64,000 nt of DNA from JAOAPY01 sp041492185. Lineage in GTDB: Bacteria; Acidobacteriota; Blastocatellia; Pyrinomonadales; Pyrinomonadaceae. The stretch is from assembly GCA_041492185.1 (NCBI GenBank), contig JBGPWL010000014.1, positions 5,413 to 69,412 on the forward strand. Reading direction: 5' to 3'. Made by a program: the position numbers and the translations under genes. The notes under the pieces are model-generated. The model ran no database searches, was not told the origin of the DNA, and was given only the letters and a program-made list of their open reading frames with translations. This document shows, in pieces, positions 50,407 through 59,363 of the stretch. Within the stretch, counting starts at the first letter, position 1. The number at the start of each line of letters is the position of its first letter.

Positions 50407-52635
50407 TTAGCGCCGTACGGTGACACTAAGACTGCCAACATTTCCGCTGTTGTCAAAGGCCCTTAACGAAACGGTGTGTTCGCCCGCTGCGAGAATGGGC
50501 AGATCGAGCGTGTACCGTTCGCGAGCACTGTCGGCAATGCCGTCGTCGGGAAACGTCGGACTCCAAAGCGATCCGTCCACGCTGACATCCGCGCGCTTGA
50601 CGCGGCCCGTCGCGTCCTCAACCTCAAATACGACTCTGATGCCGTCGCTCTTAATTTGCGGAGCGCCCACGACCCGCACTACCGGCGGCGTATTGTCGAT
50701 GTCAATCGGTTCGCTCAACCGTTCTCCGGTGAACGCTTTCCCCGGTGGATTGTCCGGCGCATCCGAAGCAATTATCTTTATGATGTAGCGACCATCAGCG
50801 AGTGTCGCGCCGTCAATGGTGAAGAAGTTCTCGTGTAGTTTGTCTTTCAACAGTCTGAATGTTTTTTCGTTCAGGGCGCGATAGTAGATCGAGTATTCCA
50901 AAGTGTCGCCATTGCGATCTTCAGCCTGCCATTGAATCGAACGCGCTCCGCGTTGATAGAGACGACGCGGGGGAACCTGCGCCACCATGCCAAAGAGTGT
51001 TGGATCCAAACCCGACGATTCAACGTTGGGATCAACCGGAACTTGTGGCAAAGCCTGCAAGCCTACGCCGATGGGCAACGTCATGATTGAAAGCACTTCC
51101 GGCGCGACGTTTCTTTGCAGATAGGCAACGCTCACATCTTCCATCCAGGTTGGAGCATTACTGTTCGGTGCGGACGCTGAGTGGAGCGTCGCGCGCCATT
51201 GGATGAAGCGCGCGCGAGGGCTCGCGATCTGATTGCCGGATGGGTCGCGATAGGGCGCGCTCCACTCGCTCCAGGTCGCATCCGGCCGTTCACCGTTGCC
51301 GCTGCGAGTTTGCAACTCGATGTTCCCTTCACCGCGCCACCAGATGCGTCCCCATGAAGCCATTAGACGCGCGTCGCGAACCGGCGACTCGTAAGTCCCT
51401 TCATTAATCAATTCACTACCGAAGCGAAAAAGTTTTCCCTGGTTACTGGAGGCGGCGAACATTTCTCCGGGTCGCGAAACGAATGAAGAAATCTGGCCTT
51501 CGCTCGACTGCAACAGCAGTGTATCTCGCCCCTCATCCGTCACCGAATAGATGCGGCCCTTATCAGCCGTGCCGATCAGCACACTGCCTGGTTGCTTTGC
51601 CGGCGCGATGGCAAATGCCGTAATCGAGGTTGAAGACCAAATCGTATCGGTGCCTCCGTCAGGCAAAATGCGAAAGACGGCGCTGCGCGCGTTGACCGTA
51701 TCAGTGCGACTGCGCGGCGGCTGCTGCATTGGTTGAATCGGCGCGCCTGTTTCATCAATCGGCGTAATCGTCACACTCGTCGAAGGCGCAGGACCTTCGG
51801 ATGGCTGCCCCGTCGGAGTCGAAGGCATCGGCCCACGAGTGGTCGATGCGGCTTCGCCCAGTGCCAGCACGTAGATCGATCCGTCAGCGGCGGGCGCGAG
51901 CGCGTGGATTTCACGCAAGCGCGCGTCGAAGAGTCCGAACGCCTTTCCATCTTGCGATATGCGCAAGACGAGTCCGCCCGGATCAGTGCCGGCAATCAAG
52001 TCGCCTTGCGCCGTTACTGCCAACGACATCACATGAGTTTGGTTTGTATTGATCAAAAGCGACGATTCCGGCTTCGCTCCGGCGGCGCGTACGCGATACA
52101 GCTTTCCGTTATCACCGGTGCCCACCGCTAGCGAGCCGTCCGGCAACGAAGCAAGTGACCAGATGTATTTGTCCGTAGGATCGAAATAGACATCGGCGTG
52201 ACCATCGGCGGTGATTCGATAAACCTTTCCGTCGGGCGATGTGCCCGCATACAACACGCCGTCGTTACCAACAGCAAGAGCGGTCACGTCAAGCTCGCTC
52301 GCGTCGTAGAGCAAAGCGCCGCGACCATCGGGCGTGACTCGATAGACCCGGCCATCGTGTCCAGTACCCAAATATATGTTGCCTTGACTGTCGACGGCGC
52401 TCGACCAGATGTAAGGCTGTTCACAATTGAAGACCTGAGTGAAACGTGGCGCTAACATCAAGACGCCTGTGTCGGTGATCGAGACACCGTGCGATTCGCC
52501 CTTTAACAACTCAACGCGGCTGTCGATTTGCCAGATTGATGGCTGGCCCGCGAGAATGATCGAAGCGGACCCAGCAACAAGAAGGAAAACGATCACGAGT
52601 GTGACCGTGCGATTGATTAGGTTGTGTCGGTGCAT
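50407..52635 (-). CDS. Secreted beta-propeller protein
   Basis: 742 residues with signal/anchor helix (VTLVIVFLLVAGSASIILAG). Repeats of the form IYLGTGHDGRVYRVTPDGRG, LYAGTSPDGKVYRITADG, and LAVGTGDNGKLYRVRAAG indicate a six- or seven-bladed propeller over residues ~75-400, followed by Ig-like/fibronectin-like beta domains (TPPVVRVVGAPQI, LPILAAGEHTVSLRAFDNSGNV). No catalytic residues recognised. It ends the aroDE-ThiF operon on minus (10 bases after the ThiF-like stop). Confidence 0.8.
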   Translation of the reverse strand: MHRHNLINRTVTLVIVFLLVAGSASIILAGQPSIWQIDSRVELLKGESHGVSITDTGVLMLAPRFTQVFNCEQPYIWSSAVDSQGNIYLGTGHDGRVYRVTPDGRGALLYDASELDVTALAVGNDGVLYAGTSPDGKVYRITADGHADVYFDPTDKYIWSLASLPDGSLAVGTGDNGKLYRVRAAGAKPESSLLINTNQTHVMSLAVTAQGDLIAGTDPGGLVLRISQDGKAFGLFDARLREIHALAPAADGSIYVLALGEAASTTRGPMPSTPTGQPSEGPAPSTSVTITPIDETGAPIQPMQQPPRSRTDTVNARSAVFRILPDGGTDTIWSSTSITAFAIAPAKQPGSVLIGTADKGRIYSVTDEGRDTLLLQSSEGQISSFVSRPGEMFAASSNQGKLFRFGSELINEGTYESPVRDARLMASWGRIWWRGEGNIELQTRSGNGERPDATWSEWSAPYRDPSGNQIASPRARFIQWRATLHSASAPNSNAPTWMEDVSVAYLQRNVAPEVLSIMTLPIGVGLQALPQVPVDPNVESSGLDPTLFGMVAQVPPRRLYQRGARSIQWQAEDRNGDTLEYSIYYRALNEKTFRLLKDKLHENFFTIDGATLADGRYIIKIIASDAPDNPPGKAFTGERLSEPIDIDNTPPVVRVVGAPQIKSDGIRVVFEVEDATGRVKRADVSVDGSLWSPTFPDDGIADSARERYTLDLPILAAGEHTVSLRAFDNSGNVGSLSVTVRR

Positions 52636-52645
52636 ATTTCGAGGC

Positions 52646-53668
52646 TCAGTTTCCTACGTATTTTGCGTAAAGCGAGCGGGCCATCGTGATCTCGTTCGTC
52701 CCACGAATGATCGAGCGCGCATCCTGAAAAACCGTCAGCTCATAATCACCCGCGCTAAAGCGCAGCAGGTAATCGTTAAACTTTACTTCGCCTGAGGCGC
52801 GTAATCGGTCGGCGAGCGCGGCAAAGTCAACTCGGGTCCCATGAGTCGGCGAGATTTGCACGGCATTGCGTCCACACAGGATCGCCGCAAACTCGCTCGC
52901 AGTCGCGGCCAAAGTGTCGAAGCGATCGAGCGCGCACGTCGGACACTCGGGCGACGGACTGCCGGGATTGATCTTTCTCCATTCGTTGCGCCACACATCA
53001 AACTGCATCAGCGAGTTGTGAAGTTGACCTACCTGGCCCGTCAGCAGTTTCAATGCTTCGCTCACCTGAACGGCAGCCACGATGCTTATGATTGGCATGA
53101 TCACGCCCGCCGTGTCGCACGTCGGCGCGCTGGCAGCCGGCGGCGCTTCTTCGAAAACGCAACGCAGGCACGCGGTTTCGCGCGGACGAATCGTCATCGT
53201 GACGCCATAGGAACCAACCGCCGCGCCGTAGATCCAGTTAACGCTGTGCTTCACGCACGCGTCGTTGATCAGGTAGCGTGTGGCAAAGTTGTCGGTGCCG
53301 TCCAGGGTGACGTCGCAGTTCTCGATCAGGCGTTCGATGTTAGTGTGATTGACGTCGGCTATCTCGGGTTCGGTTTGAATTTCGGAATTGATCTCAGCGA
53401 TGTGACTTGCCGCGGCGATTGCTTTCGGCAAACGTTCCGTCGCGTCGCGCTCGGTGAACATCGTCTGTCGCTGCAGGTTCGAGCCTTCTACGAAATCTCG
53501 ATCAATGATTCGCAGTCGTCCGACCCCCGCGCGCGCCAGGGCTTCGGCCTGCGCTGACCCGAGTGCGCCGCAACCGATGATCGCGGCGCGCGACTCCCGC
53601 AAACGCGCCTGCCCTTCATGGCCGATGCCGGCAAATAGGATTTGACGACTGTAACGATCGTTAGACAT
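52646..53668 (-). CDS. ThiF/MoeB-family E1-like adenylyltransferase
   Basis: 340 residues from ATG 53668 (TTG 53680 extends by four). The ATP-binding GCGALGSAQAEALARAGVG, the R-Q and GTDNFATRYLIND region, and zinc cysteines CLRC and CPTC match MoeB/ThiF. It activates the C-terminus of a ubiquitin-like sulfur carrier (MoaD or ThiS), which is not in this window. The C-terminal ~70 residues (VKFNDYLLRFSAGDYELTVFQDAR) could be the rhodanese-less extension found in some bacteria. It sits between aroDE and the propeller gene. Confidence 0.88.
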   Translation of the reverse strand: MSNDRYSRQILFAGIGHEGQARLRESRAAIIGCGALGSAQAEALARAGVGRLRIIDRDFVEGSNLQRQTMFTERDATERLPKAIAAASHIAEINSEIQTEPEIADVNHTNIERLIENCDVTLDGTDNFATRYLINDACVKHSVNWIYGAAVGSYGVTMTIRPRETACLRCVFEEAPPAASAPTCDTAGVIMPIISIVAAVQVSEALKLLTGQVGQLHNSLMQFDVWRNEWRKINPGSPSPECPTCALDRFDTLAATASEFAAILCGRNAVQISPTHGTRVDFAALADRLRASGEVKFNDYLLRFSAGDYELTVFQDARSIIRGTNEITMARSLYAKYVGN

Positions 53669-53683
53669 AAGGGATTTCAAATT

Positions 53684-55234
53684 TCAGATCTCAGATTTCA
53701 GATTGTGATCTGCTAACGCACTCCTCGCGGCGTCACGCATGATCTCGATCGGCGCATCGGTTCCGGTCCACAACTTGAATTGCTCAGCCGCCTGCGCCAC
53801 CAGCATTTCGAGGCCACCGATGGTTTCGCATCCAGCCTCGCGTGCTTCGCGCATAAACCGTGTCTCGATTGGATTGTAAACCAGATCGTAGGTGAAACGC
53901 GCGCCGCGGAGTTGATGCGACGTAACTGGAGTCTCGTTCTCGAGCGGGCCGCGTGTGCCCAGCGGTGTCGCATTAATGACCAGATCGAATTCGTCTAATC
54001 GCGCGCCTTCGAGCCTTTCACAGCTCGCGCTAAACTCTTTAGCAGCTGCGTCTGCTTTGGCAAAGTCACGCGCGAACACAACGACGCGCGCGCCTTCCCT
54101 TCTCAAACTCCACAGGGCTGCGCTCACCGCGCCACCAGCGCCGATAACCGCGCAACGCGCATTGCGCAGTGAACCGACTTTTCGCTTTACCGGCTCCAAT
54201 ATCACCAAAGCATCCGTGTTGTAGCCATGCAAAGCGTCATCCACGACAGCGATCGTGTTGACCGCGCCGATCTCTCTTGCGGCCGGTTCAATCCAGTCGA
54301 GAGAATCCATAACGGTGGTCTTGTGCGGCGCCGTAACACTCAGGCCGCGTAGGTTCCAATCAATTTCGCGCGTGCGCGGGTGAACCATGCGGCGAACGAA
54401 CGCGGTCGCCTCGCGAACTTCAAACGGAATGTAAACGGCGTCGATGCCTGTCGCTGCAAATGCGGCATTGTGCATGTGCGGCGAAACTGAATGCGCGACG
54501 GGCCAGCCTGCGAGCCCCATAACCTGCGTCTGTGGAGTGATAGTGTTAATGCGATAAAGCTCTCGCAATTCCCTGGCAGTTAATTGGCCAGGCGCCGTTG
54601 CCCGATCAGTTTCGAGAGCGCCGTAGGTCAGAAACGCTCCGCGCGACGGACCAAGAATGCGCGTCGCAATTCCGGCCGTGCCCATCGCGATGGCAATCAT
54701 CTCGCGACCTTCACGACGCGCGCGCTCAAGCAAATCAAATATCGGTATGCAGTCAGTAACATCGTCTGCCTGCACCGCAATCTTCAGAATCCGCGCGGGA
54801 GTGCGCAGCATGCGCTTATATATTTGATCGAGATCGCCCGCAACGCCTGTGAAATCATGATGCGAACAGATGACTCGATTCCAATCGATCGCAGTCTCCG
54901 CCCTTTCGGTGAAGCTTTCCGCGAGGTCTAATTCAATATCCAGGGAAGCCCGTCGATATCTGGAAGCGGCTGAACTCCAGAAGTGTTGCCTCGTTTCGTG
55001 GTCCAACTCGCGCTGGCCGCCCTGCTCTGCCGGGCGCAGCGTAATGATGACCGGGCGTTCGCCAATTAACTCGGTGACACGCTTCGAAGCTTTTTCAAAC
55101 TCGGAGGCTTCGAGGCAATCGAGTCTAATTTCAATCGTGTGCGCGACGTCGTTCGCTCCAGCAAAAGCCATTTCAAGATCGGCAATGCTTCGCTCACAAA
55201 CTGGAACACAAATGCGTGTGTGATCGCTTTCCAT
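53684..55234 (-). CDS. aroDE: Bifunctional 3-dehydroquinate dehydratase / shikimate dehydrogenase
   Basis: 516 residues from ATG 55234 (longer GTG start at 55294 is less likely). Residues ~1-220 are type I dehydroquinase (VIITLRPAEQGG, catalytic His in CSHHDF, Schiff-base Lys in RILKIAVQAD). Residues ~235-500 are AroE: GLAGWPVAHSVSPHMHNAAF, VTAPHKTTVMD with catalytic Lys and Asp in GAVNTIAV/GYNTDA, and NADP motif GAGGAVSAALWSL. The fusion catalyses steps 3 and 4 of the shikimate route; such fusions are known in chlamydiae and plants. First gene of a minus-strand set with ThiF and propeller. Confidence 0.93.
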   Translation of the reverse strand: MESDHTRICVPVCERSIADLEMAFAGANDVAHTIEIRLDCLEASEFEKASKRVTELIGERPVIITLRPAEQGGQRELDHETRQHFWSSAASRYRRASLDIELDLAESFTERAETAIDWNRVICSHHDFTGVAGDLDQIYKRMLRTPARILKIAVQADDVTDCIPIFDLLERARREGREMIAIAMGTAGIATRILGPSRGAFLTYGALETDRATAPGQLTARELRELYRINTITPQTQVMGLAGWPVAHSVSPHMHNAAFAATGIDAVYIPFEVREATAFVRRMVHPRTREIDWNLRGLSVTAPHKTTVMDSLDWIEPAAREIGAVNTIAVVDDALHGYNTDALVILEPVKRKVGSLRNARCAVIGAGGAVSAALWSLRREGARVVVFARDFAKADAAAKEFSASCERLEGARLDEFDLVINATPLGTRGPLENETPVTSHQLRGARFTYDLVYNPIETRFMREAREAGCETIGGLEMLVAQAAEQFKLWTGTDAPIEIMRDAARSALADHNLKSEI

Positions 55235-55316
55235 CGAACATAAGATGAGGCGATGCCCGCTGGTAATGCTCGCATCGCCTCGATTTGAGTACACTTACTT
55301 TCTTAACGTCGTCGGC

Positions 55317-55850
55317 CTATTTCTCTGCTTCACTTGTTGCATCAAGGTGTCTGGTTGGCGCTTCCGCGCCGAGATGTCGCGTCGTACCTTCAGTCACACT
55401 AGGCGGCGGTGGCATGAGCTCGCCAGTATTGCGGGCCGGCAACGCGGAGACGCGCGGCGCAGCCGGCATCGATGGCTGACTTGGGAAAATCGGGGGCATC
55501 ACCCTTTTCTGCTCCTCTTTGAACCGCATGTATTCCGCGACGCCCGTGCCGAGACATGAGAAAGCTGGTATCAGCATCCAGAACCACCAGAACCTGCCCA
55601 CGGCCGAAAATGACAAGGCGATCGACACAAATAGAAACGCGACGCCCGTGAAGACATTCTTCAGCGCGTGCTCGATGCTCGGCGGTCGGCCGGAAGAACG
55701 CCTTCGCAATCGCCGTCCCTCGCGGCTATTGTCATCGGCAACCGGCAACTGGCCCGTGAGCGCTTGTGGGACCAGGCTGATATTTGCGCCACACACACGA
55801 CAAAAACTTGCGCCATCGATATTTTGGCTCGCACATTTTGGACAGAACAT
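55317..55850 (-). CDS. Zinc-ribbon membrane protein
   Basis: 177 residues. N-terminal zinc ribbon MFCPKCASQNIDGASFCRVCG (two CXXC knuckles), a Arg-rich linker, one or two helices (FLFVSIALSFSAVGRFWWF), and a Pro/Arg-rich tail. Function unknown; similar small ribbon-plus-helix proteins are common. Convergent with nothing, opposite to the gap before aroDE. Confidence 0.75.
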   Translation of the reverse strand: MFCPKCASQNIDGASFCRVCGANISLVPQALTGQLPVADDNSREGRRLRRRSSGRPPSIEHALKNVFTGVAFLFVSIALSFSAVGRFWWFWMLIPAFSCLGTGVAEYMRFKEEQKRVMPPIFPSQPSMPAAPRVSALPARNTGELMPPPPSVTEGTTRHLGAEAPTRHLDATSEAEK

Positions 55851-55945
55851 TGTCTCCTCCGATTTGACCGCGCCGCTAGTCTATCTCGCGATTCACTCTC
55901 GATCCTAATCCGCGTGCGCCCAAACGTCGTTTCATCAATCGAATT

Positions 55946-56758
55946 CTAGAAATCCCTATTCGCAGTCATTCGCTGCCGCTGCGCCTCGTAAAGCAGAACG
56001 CCCGCCGCGACCGCAACGTTAAGCGACTCCAGATGGCCCAGCATCGGAATACGCACCAGCGCGTCGCAACGTTCCCGCACCAGACGATGAAGGCCAACGC
56101 CCTCGCTGCCGAGAAAAATCGCCGTCGGTTGCTTCCAGTCCCACTCCGTATATTCCAGCGGCGCGTCTGCCGCAGTACCAACCGCCCAGATGTTACGTTC
56201 TTTGAACTGCTCTATCAATCTGGAAAGATTCGTTACGCGCGCCACGCGCACGTACTCCAGCGCGCCGGCTGCCGTCTTCGCTACCGTTTCCGTCAAACCA
56301 ACCGCGCGACGTTCCGTAGTGAAAACAGCATGAACGCCGGCGCACTCCGCCGTGCGCAGAATTGCTCCGAGGTTTCGCGGGTCTTCGATTCCATCAAGCG
56401 CGAGCGCGAGCGGCGGCTGATCTGTGCCAACGCGCGCGGCTAAGTCATTCAGCAGTTCGTCAATGTCCGCATAACGCGCCGCCGCGATTTTGGCGACGAC
56501 GCCTTGATGAGTCATGCCTCCAAAGGAACGTTCAATCTCGATCCTTCGCGCTCGTCGCACAGGCACGCGCGCCTCCTTTGCCAAGTCCAACAATTCGCGC
56601 AACCGCTCGTGCTTTGCTCCTTCGGCGATCGTGATGTGCTCGATCGTTCTATGGCCGGCGCGCAATGCTTCAAGCACGGGCATCAAGCCATAAACACGAT
56701 CTGTATCGCCGACATCTTTGCCGATCGCTGGCCTATTTCTCGCGTCGCGTTTTTGCAT
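55946..56758 (-). CDS. rlmB: 23S rRNA (guanosine-2'-O-)-methyltransferase RlmB
   Basis: 270 residues from ATG 56758, which overlaps the upstream gene's stop as TGATG. SPOUT motifs: DPRNLGAILRTAECAGVHAV (motif 1), IFLGSEGVGLHRLVRERCD (motif 2) and LNVAVAAGVLLYEA (motif 3); N-terminal substrate domain VYGLMPVLEALRAG. Methylates G2251 of 23S rRNA. Coupled to the preceding zinc-ribbon gene. Confidence 0.9.
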   Translation of the reverse strand: MQKRDARNRPAIGKDVGDTDRVYGLMPVLEALRAGHRTIEHITIAEGAKHERLRELLDLAKEARVPVRRARRIEIERSFGGMTHQGVVAKIAAARYADIDELLNDLAARVGTDQPPLALALDGIEDPRNLGAILRTAECAGVHAVFTTERRAVGLTETVAKTAAGALEYVRVARVTNLSRLIEQFKERNIWAVGTAADAPLEYTEWDWKQPTAIFLGSEGVGLHRLVRERCDALVRIPMLGHLESLNVAVAAGVLLYEAQRQRMTANRDF

Positions 56759-57801
56759 CACTGCGGCTGATCTAACGGATGAATTTTCAAGTAGTAACAA
56801 AGACGCGAGTAGCGCGTGAACTGAGATTCATTGCTGATGATCGTCACATCGCCAGTGCTGTATTTCCCCGGCCGATGGCGACGCCAGCCTCGCGCTTCCG
56901 TTTGCCGCTCGGATGGCCAGACCGGCTCCAAACTCTGTCGCACTGCAGTGTACGAATCGTCTAATTCAATTCGAGGCGCCTGTTCGCGAAGGAAATCAAG
57001 TAAAGTTGAAAAGTTTTCGGCTGCAAGCAGAGTCTTGCGGCTTCCCAGGCACGAGAAATCAAAATTGTTTGCGGCGATGCGCCAGCCACCGTCTTGCTTA
57101 CTGTATAGATCCACAACCGACTCATCAGCAGTAGTTTCGCTCGCGTCCAGAATCTCATTTTCGGCCCTTTTGCTTTTTCTCTCCCTTGTTTCGAACTGCT
57201 TTGTGAACAACCGGGCGACTACCAACAGGCTGAGATCGCGCCACGAAATCCGCGAGGCTTCCGCGCCGGCCACATCGCGGACGACAACGTCCGAATCTCC
57301 AAACTTCAACGAGCGCGCACGTCGCGTCAGCGTTGAATCGACACCGAGTTCGACGTCAGACAAGGTAATTGTCTTGACGCCGAAATCTCTCAGCTTGCGC
57401 TCAACCAGCTCCGCTTCATCTTCCGTGGCGGCGCGCGCCAAAGGCAAAGGCTTTTTCGACGCGAATAATCTGTTGACGTTTTCAGTTCCGAGACGTAGCA
57501 GGTCTCCGACTTTGCTTAGCAGCTCATCATTCAAAGCAAGGCCTTCAGTTGGCACCAGGATGTTGTTGTATCCCTGCTCCCACTGCTCCAGTCGTCGCAA
57601 TACGGGCTTTTGAAGAGCGGCGGTGGTCTCTGTTACCGGCAGCGCCGTGCCGCAATAGATACAGTTGACTCTGGTTGGCGGGTTGGCGCGCAAACAACTA
57701 TCGCACCGGACCATCTGCTCAAAAGAAAATCCCTGCGGCTCGCTTGGTTGCAGCGGGCCATCGTCGAAGATCGGCATGCTTTCGTTGTCTTTGGCCAACA
57801 A
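56758..57801 (-). CDS. Zinc-ribbon protein of unknown function
   Basis: 347 residues. N-terminal ribbon CDSCLRANPPTRVNCIYCG, then predicted a/b regions without known motif: VERKLRDFGVKTITLSDVEL, SLKFGDSDVVVRDVAGAEAS and, near the C-terminus, a basic segment (PSERQTEARGWRRHRPGK). TTG start 57801 is supported by GGAGG 5 bases upstream; ATG 57777 is in frame. Translationally coupled to rlmB. Confidence 0.7.
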   Translation of the reverse strand: MLAKDNESMPIFDDGPLQPSEPQGFSFEQMVRCDSCLRANPPTRVNCIYCGTALPVTETTAALQKPVLRRLEQWEQGYNNILVPTEGLALNDELLSKVGDLLRLGTENVNRLFASKKPLPLARAATEDEAELVERKLRDFGVKTITLSDVELGVDSTLTRRARSLKFGDSDVVVRDVAGAEASRISWRDLSLLVVARLFTKQFETRERKSKRAENEILDASETTADESVVDLYSKQDGGWRIAANNFDFSCLGSRKTLLAAENFSTLLDFLREQAPRIELDDSYTAVRQSLEPVWPSERQTEARGWRRHRPGKYSTGDVTIISNESQFTRYSRLCYYLKIHPLDQPQ

Positions 57802-57877
57802 TTCCTCCGTGCAGTCTTGATTATACGACGGCGGGAAGACTCAATCGAGCACAATCAAGATCAGCAGTTGTGCTAAC

Positions 57878-57910
57878 GCGTTGGTCAGACCTTGTACACT
57901 TGACCAACGC
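57878..57910. repeat. 10-bp inverted repeat in divergent region
   Basis: GCGTTGGTCA (57878-57887) and TGACCAACGC (57901-57910) are perfect arms around 13 bases. The spot lies between the divergent zinc-ribbon (57801) and NYN (57970) genes, so it may be an operator or promoter-associated hairpin; no T-run follows. Confidence 0.5.
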
Positions 57911-57969
57911 CCCCGTAAAACCGCATCCTTACCGTGGATCCGAAAATCCTATTTGAGGTACTTCATCAG

Positions 57970-58704
57970 ATGAACAATTTTGACCCGACTAACAATATTT
58001 CATGGCAACTGGGCCACCGAGGCCGTGTCGCAGTATTCATTGATGGTAACAACCTTTTCCACGCCGCCCGCTTTCACAACATCGATATCGATTATAACAA
58101 GTTGTTGCGGGTGTTACTTGGAGACGGACGGTTGCTCCGGGCCTTTTTCTATACCGGAGTGGACGTCGGCGCCGAGCGACAACAGGGATTTTTGCTCTGG
58201 ATGCGACGCAACGGCTTTCGAGTAATTCAGAAAGAACTCAAAACTTTCTACGACGGTACTCGCAAAGCAAATCTCGATGTCGAGATCGCCGTCGATATGC
58301 TTTCGCTTGCGGGAAGATATGATACGGCGGTGCTCGTCTCCGGCGACGAAGACTTCGTCTATGCCGTCAATGCAGTTGCTTACAAAGGCTGCCGCGTGGA
58401 GGTTGCCGGCTTTCGCTCGAACACAGCGCCTAAACTGATCGACGTAGCCGACTACTTTATCGATCTCGGGGAAATTGCTGATCGAGTGCGCAAGGACATA
58501 CCCCATGGCGTGCGCTATGATGAGCGCGACCTGCACGAACCGCCGCCTCACCACTACGTGACCGAGCAGCTTGAGGCGACGCACGTCGGCGCGGGCGACG
58601 GATTTCAATCGGCCCTCCAGGTGGTTCTCGAATCGACGGCTGAAGAAGATGTTGAAAGCTTCGAGCAATCTACGGAGTTCATCCGCGTTACGGACGACAA
58701 TTGA
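57970..58704 (+). CDS. NYN-domain (LabA/DUF88-like) putative RNase
   Basis: About 244 residues from ATG 57970 (GAGGT upstream; GTG 57934 has none). NYN/PIN acidic motifs: VAVFIDGNNLFHAARFHN, ANLDVEIAVDMLSLA, and LVSGDEDFVYAVNAV with three conserved acidic residues. C-terminal ~75 residues are a low-complexity acidic/Gly tail. Predicted cytoplasmic RNA-processing or regulatory role; partner unknown. Confidence 0.85.
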   Translation: MNNFDPTNNISWQLGHRGRVAVFIDGNNLFHAARFHNIDIDYNKLLRVLLGDGRLLRAFFYTGVDVGAERQQGFLLWMRRNGFRVIQKELKTFYDGTRKANLDVEIAVDMLSLAGRYDTAVLVSGDEDFVYAVNAVAYKGCRVEVAGFRSNTAPKLIDVADYFIDLGEIADRVRKDIPHGVRYDERDLHEPPPHHYVTEQLEATHVGAGDGFQSALQVVLESTAEEDVESFEQSTEFIRVTDDN

Positions 58705-58742
58705 GATCGTTTTCCACTAGTTCGAAGTGTGGCGTAAAGAGC

Positions 58743-59120
58743 ATGAAGATATTTAGCGTTGAAGAAGCTAATGCGCTCCTTCCGACGGTGCGGGGATTAC
58801 TGAAGAAGATCCAGCGCGCGCACACCCGCTTGACCTCGTATCAGGAGGCTGCCCGAAGTGCGGCCGACGCAGCCGAGCAAGGCGGCGGCGGAATGACGGC
58901 CGGCGTCAGATATGCCGAGATTCTAATGGAACTCACATCACTCACGAGTGAACTCGAGTCGATGGGCGTCCAACTCAAGGACTTCACGCGAGGGCTCATT
59001 GACTTTCCTTCACTGCGAGACGGTCGCGTTGTCTTGCTCTGCTGGCAACTGGGCGAAGGGGATCGCGTCGAGTGGTGGCACGATGTCGACGCCGGCTTCG
59101 CGGGACGCACTCCGCTTTGA
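58743..59120 (+). CDS. DUF2203 family protein
   Basis: 125 residues: KIFSVEEANALLPTVRGLL is the DUF2203 start; a coiled helical middle (RLTSYQEAARSAADAAEQGG) and a WQLGEGDRVEWWHDVDAGF end complete the family. ATG 58743 follows AAGAGAG. Function unknown. It is close to the NYN gene on the same strand. Confidence 0.85.
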   Translation: MKIFSVEEANALLPTVRGLLKKIQRAHTRLTSYQEAARSAADAAEQGGGGMTAGVRYAEILMELTSLTSELESMGVQLKDFTRGLIDFPSLRDGRVVLLCWQLGEGDRVEWWHDVDAGFAGRTPL

Positions 59121-59363
59121 GATCTCATCCGATCCGTTCAGCGGCGACCGCCTTTGGTCAACCTCAAGCGCTGCTACATTTTCTCATTGACCAGTTAAAG
59201 TGATTCCTGATAGGATGCGCCACAGCTACGGGGGGAGCGGTGAAGCATTTTTTCGCAAGCCGCAGAATAAGAGGTTAATCGAATTGAGGTGTCGGGTCGG
59301 CGTGGACGTATCCTGCCGGCAACTGAGACCGAGATACCCGGACTTCCCTGGAGACCCTCTGTT

